64,000 nucleotides of DNA from the NCBI RefSeq assembly GCF_047717795.1, contig NZ_CP159808.1, positions 868,001-932,000 of the forward strand, given 5' to 3'. Below, piece by piece: positions 63,346 to 64,000 of this stretch (positions are counted from its first letter, which is position 1; every line of letters starts with the position of its first letter). The translations under genes were made by a program, and so were the position numbers. Under the pieces are notes generated by a model. The model ran no database searches. It saw only the letters and a program-made list of their open reading frames with translations, and had not been told where the DNA came from. Origin of the DNA: Marisalimonas sp016777705 (GTDB lineage: Bacteria > Pseudomonadota > Alphaproteobacteria > Puniceispirillales > Marisalimonadaceae).

Positions 63346-63903
63346 ATGGTGTTATTAAACTCAAATGATATTAAAGTTCGAATGGAAAAAGCACTAGATG
63401 CTCTCAAAAAAGATTTAAGTAGCTTAAGAGTTGGTAGAGCTTCTTCGACTATGCTTGATACTATTAACGTTAATGCTTATGGCAGTATAATGCCGCTTAA
63501 TCAAATTAGTACAATTAGCGTTCCAGAATCTCGTTTGTTGTTGGTATCAGTTTGGGATAATTCATTAGTCGCAATTACTGAAAAGAGTATTAGAGAGAGC
63601 CCTCTGGGTTTAAATCCAATGGTTGAAGGAAATGTTATAAGGTTATCTATTCCACCTTTATCTGAAGATAGAAGAATTGAAATTACAAAAATAGCATCAA
63701 AATACTCAGAAAATGCTAAAATAGCTGTACGAAATATAAGACGTGATATTATAGAAAATATTCGTAAACTTCAAAAAAATAGTGAGATTAGTGAAGATCA
63801 AAAACATAAAGATGAAGCAATAGTTCAGGAAATAACTGACGAAATTATTAAAACTATAGATTTGATTTTATCTAATAAAGAAAAAGAAATATTAGAAAAT
63901 TAA
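63346..63903 (+). CDS. frr: Ribosome recycling factor
   Basis: The 185-residue factor splits post-termination ribosomes with EF-G. It shows RMEKALDALKKDLSSLRVGRAS, PLNQISTISVPESRLLLVSVWD, GLNPMVEGNVIRLSIPPLSEDRR and a C-terminal helix pair. TAGGAGGTG precedes the ATG at good spacing. It is followed by uppS two bases after its stop. Confidence 0.95.
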   Translation: MVLLNSNDIKVRMEKALDALKKDLSSLRVGRASSTMLDTINVNAYGSIMPLNQISTISVPESRLLLVSVWDNSLVAITEKSIRESPLGLNPMVEGNVIRLSIPPLSEDRRIEITKIASKYSENAKIAVRNIRRDIIENIRKLQKNSEISEDQKHKDEAIVQEITDEIIKTIDLILSNKEKEILEN

Positions 63904-63905
63904 TA

Positions 63906-64000
63906 ATGGAACTTAATCACCTAGCTATAATTATGGACGGTAATAGACGCTGGGCTGTTTTAAATAATCGTCCTTCTTACGAAGGCCATAGGTTTGGAGC
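63906..64000 (+). CDS. uppS: Undecaprenyl diphosphate synthase, 5' part only
   Basis: The window ends after 31 codons that read MELNHLAIIMDGNRRWA, the diagnostic UppS start with the catalytic Asp in MDGNRRWA and GHRFG for the phosphate-binding His/Arg. UppS makes the C55 lipid carrier for the cell wall. Start ATG at 63906 is right after the frr stop. The rest lies outside the window. Confidence 0.9.
   Translation, partial: MELNHLAIIMDGNRRWAVLNNRPSYEGHRFG

Noticed and set aside
1..64000. CRISPR array, tRNA or rRNA genes, transposase, integrase or att site
   Set aside because: None recognised by reading both strands; the only long repeats are the receptor core and intragenic TPR and MORN units, so the accessory region has no visible mobility genes in the window.

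Overview
The window is a strongly AT-rich stretch (about 30% G+C by eye) from an alphaproteobacterium. The housekeeping gene order in the right half (dapA-smpB-folK-rpoZ-rsh-DUF2062-pdxJ-acpS-lepB-rnc-era-recO-parC, then hemB/proS-lolC-lolD-dnaE and rpsB-tsf-pyrH-frr-uppS) is characteristic of that class. The AT bias, short intergenic gaps, TRAP transporter and photolyase suggest a marine oligotroph, perhaps related to SAR116 or Rhodospirillales. That placement is inference.

Region 1 (about 1-18,070) is accessory. Two large plus-strand genes (787-4377 and 9908-13819) encode NLR-like proteins built as SAM domain, HEPN-like region with an RNxxxH motif, NACHT NTPase and kinesin-light-chain-type TPRs. 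Their first 834 residues are the same and the DNA behind them is a 2,509-bp direct repeat with no mismatch seen; only the TPR tails differ. Between them lies a compact operon resembling a type VII secretion core: an FtsK/EssC-like ATPase, a WXG100-like small protein, and a coiled-coil, three-TM, MORN-repeat membrane protein. On the minus strand follow a P-loop kinase and a 1272-residue membrane protein whose STAND-like cytoplasmic module has lost its ATP-binding motifs. This is the candidate undescribed system: an NLR pair with exchangeable sensors wrapped around a T7SS-like module in a Gram-negative.

Region 2 (about 18.1-33.7 kb) carries small hypothetical genes and peripheral metabolism: MAPEG, GST, an iodotyrosine-deiodinase-like flavoprotein, RraA-like, MATE, peroxiredoxin, DUF1185, a 2OG-Fe(II) oxygenase, an FeS-BCP-type photolyase lacking part of its cluster ligands, an enolase-superfamily dehydratase, an FMN hydroxy-acid dehydrogenase, YczE, TauE/SafE, a nitroreductase and a PLP dehydratase. 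Two short membrane ORFs (46 and 55 aa) are added here.

Region 3 (33.8-64 kb) is housekeeping, interrupted by a TRAP transporter plus gamma-glutamyltransferase block (45.6-52.1 kb). Two essential genes are broken by single lesions: parC by an in-frame TAG at 45106-45108 and dnaE by a +1 frameshift at about 58671-58677. Since both are otherwise full length and intact, sequence errors or recoding are more likely than real loss. Regulatory structures include a hairpin between the TRAP binding protein and its permease genes, a 21-bp perfect AT-only inverted repeat before rsh, and a structured rpsB leader. No gap without a gene exceeds 300 bases. No tRNA, rRNA, CRISPR array or transposase was recognised.
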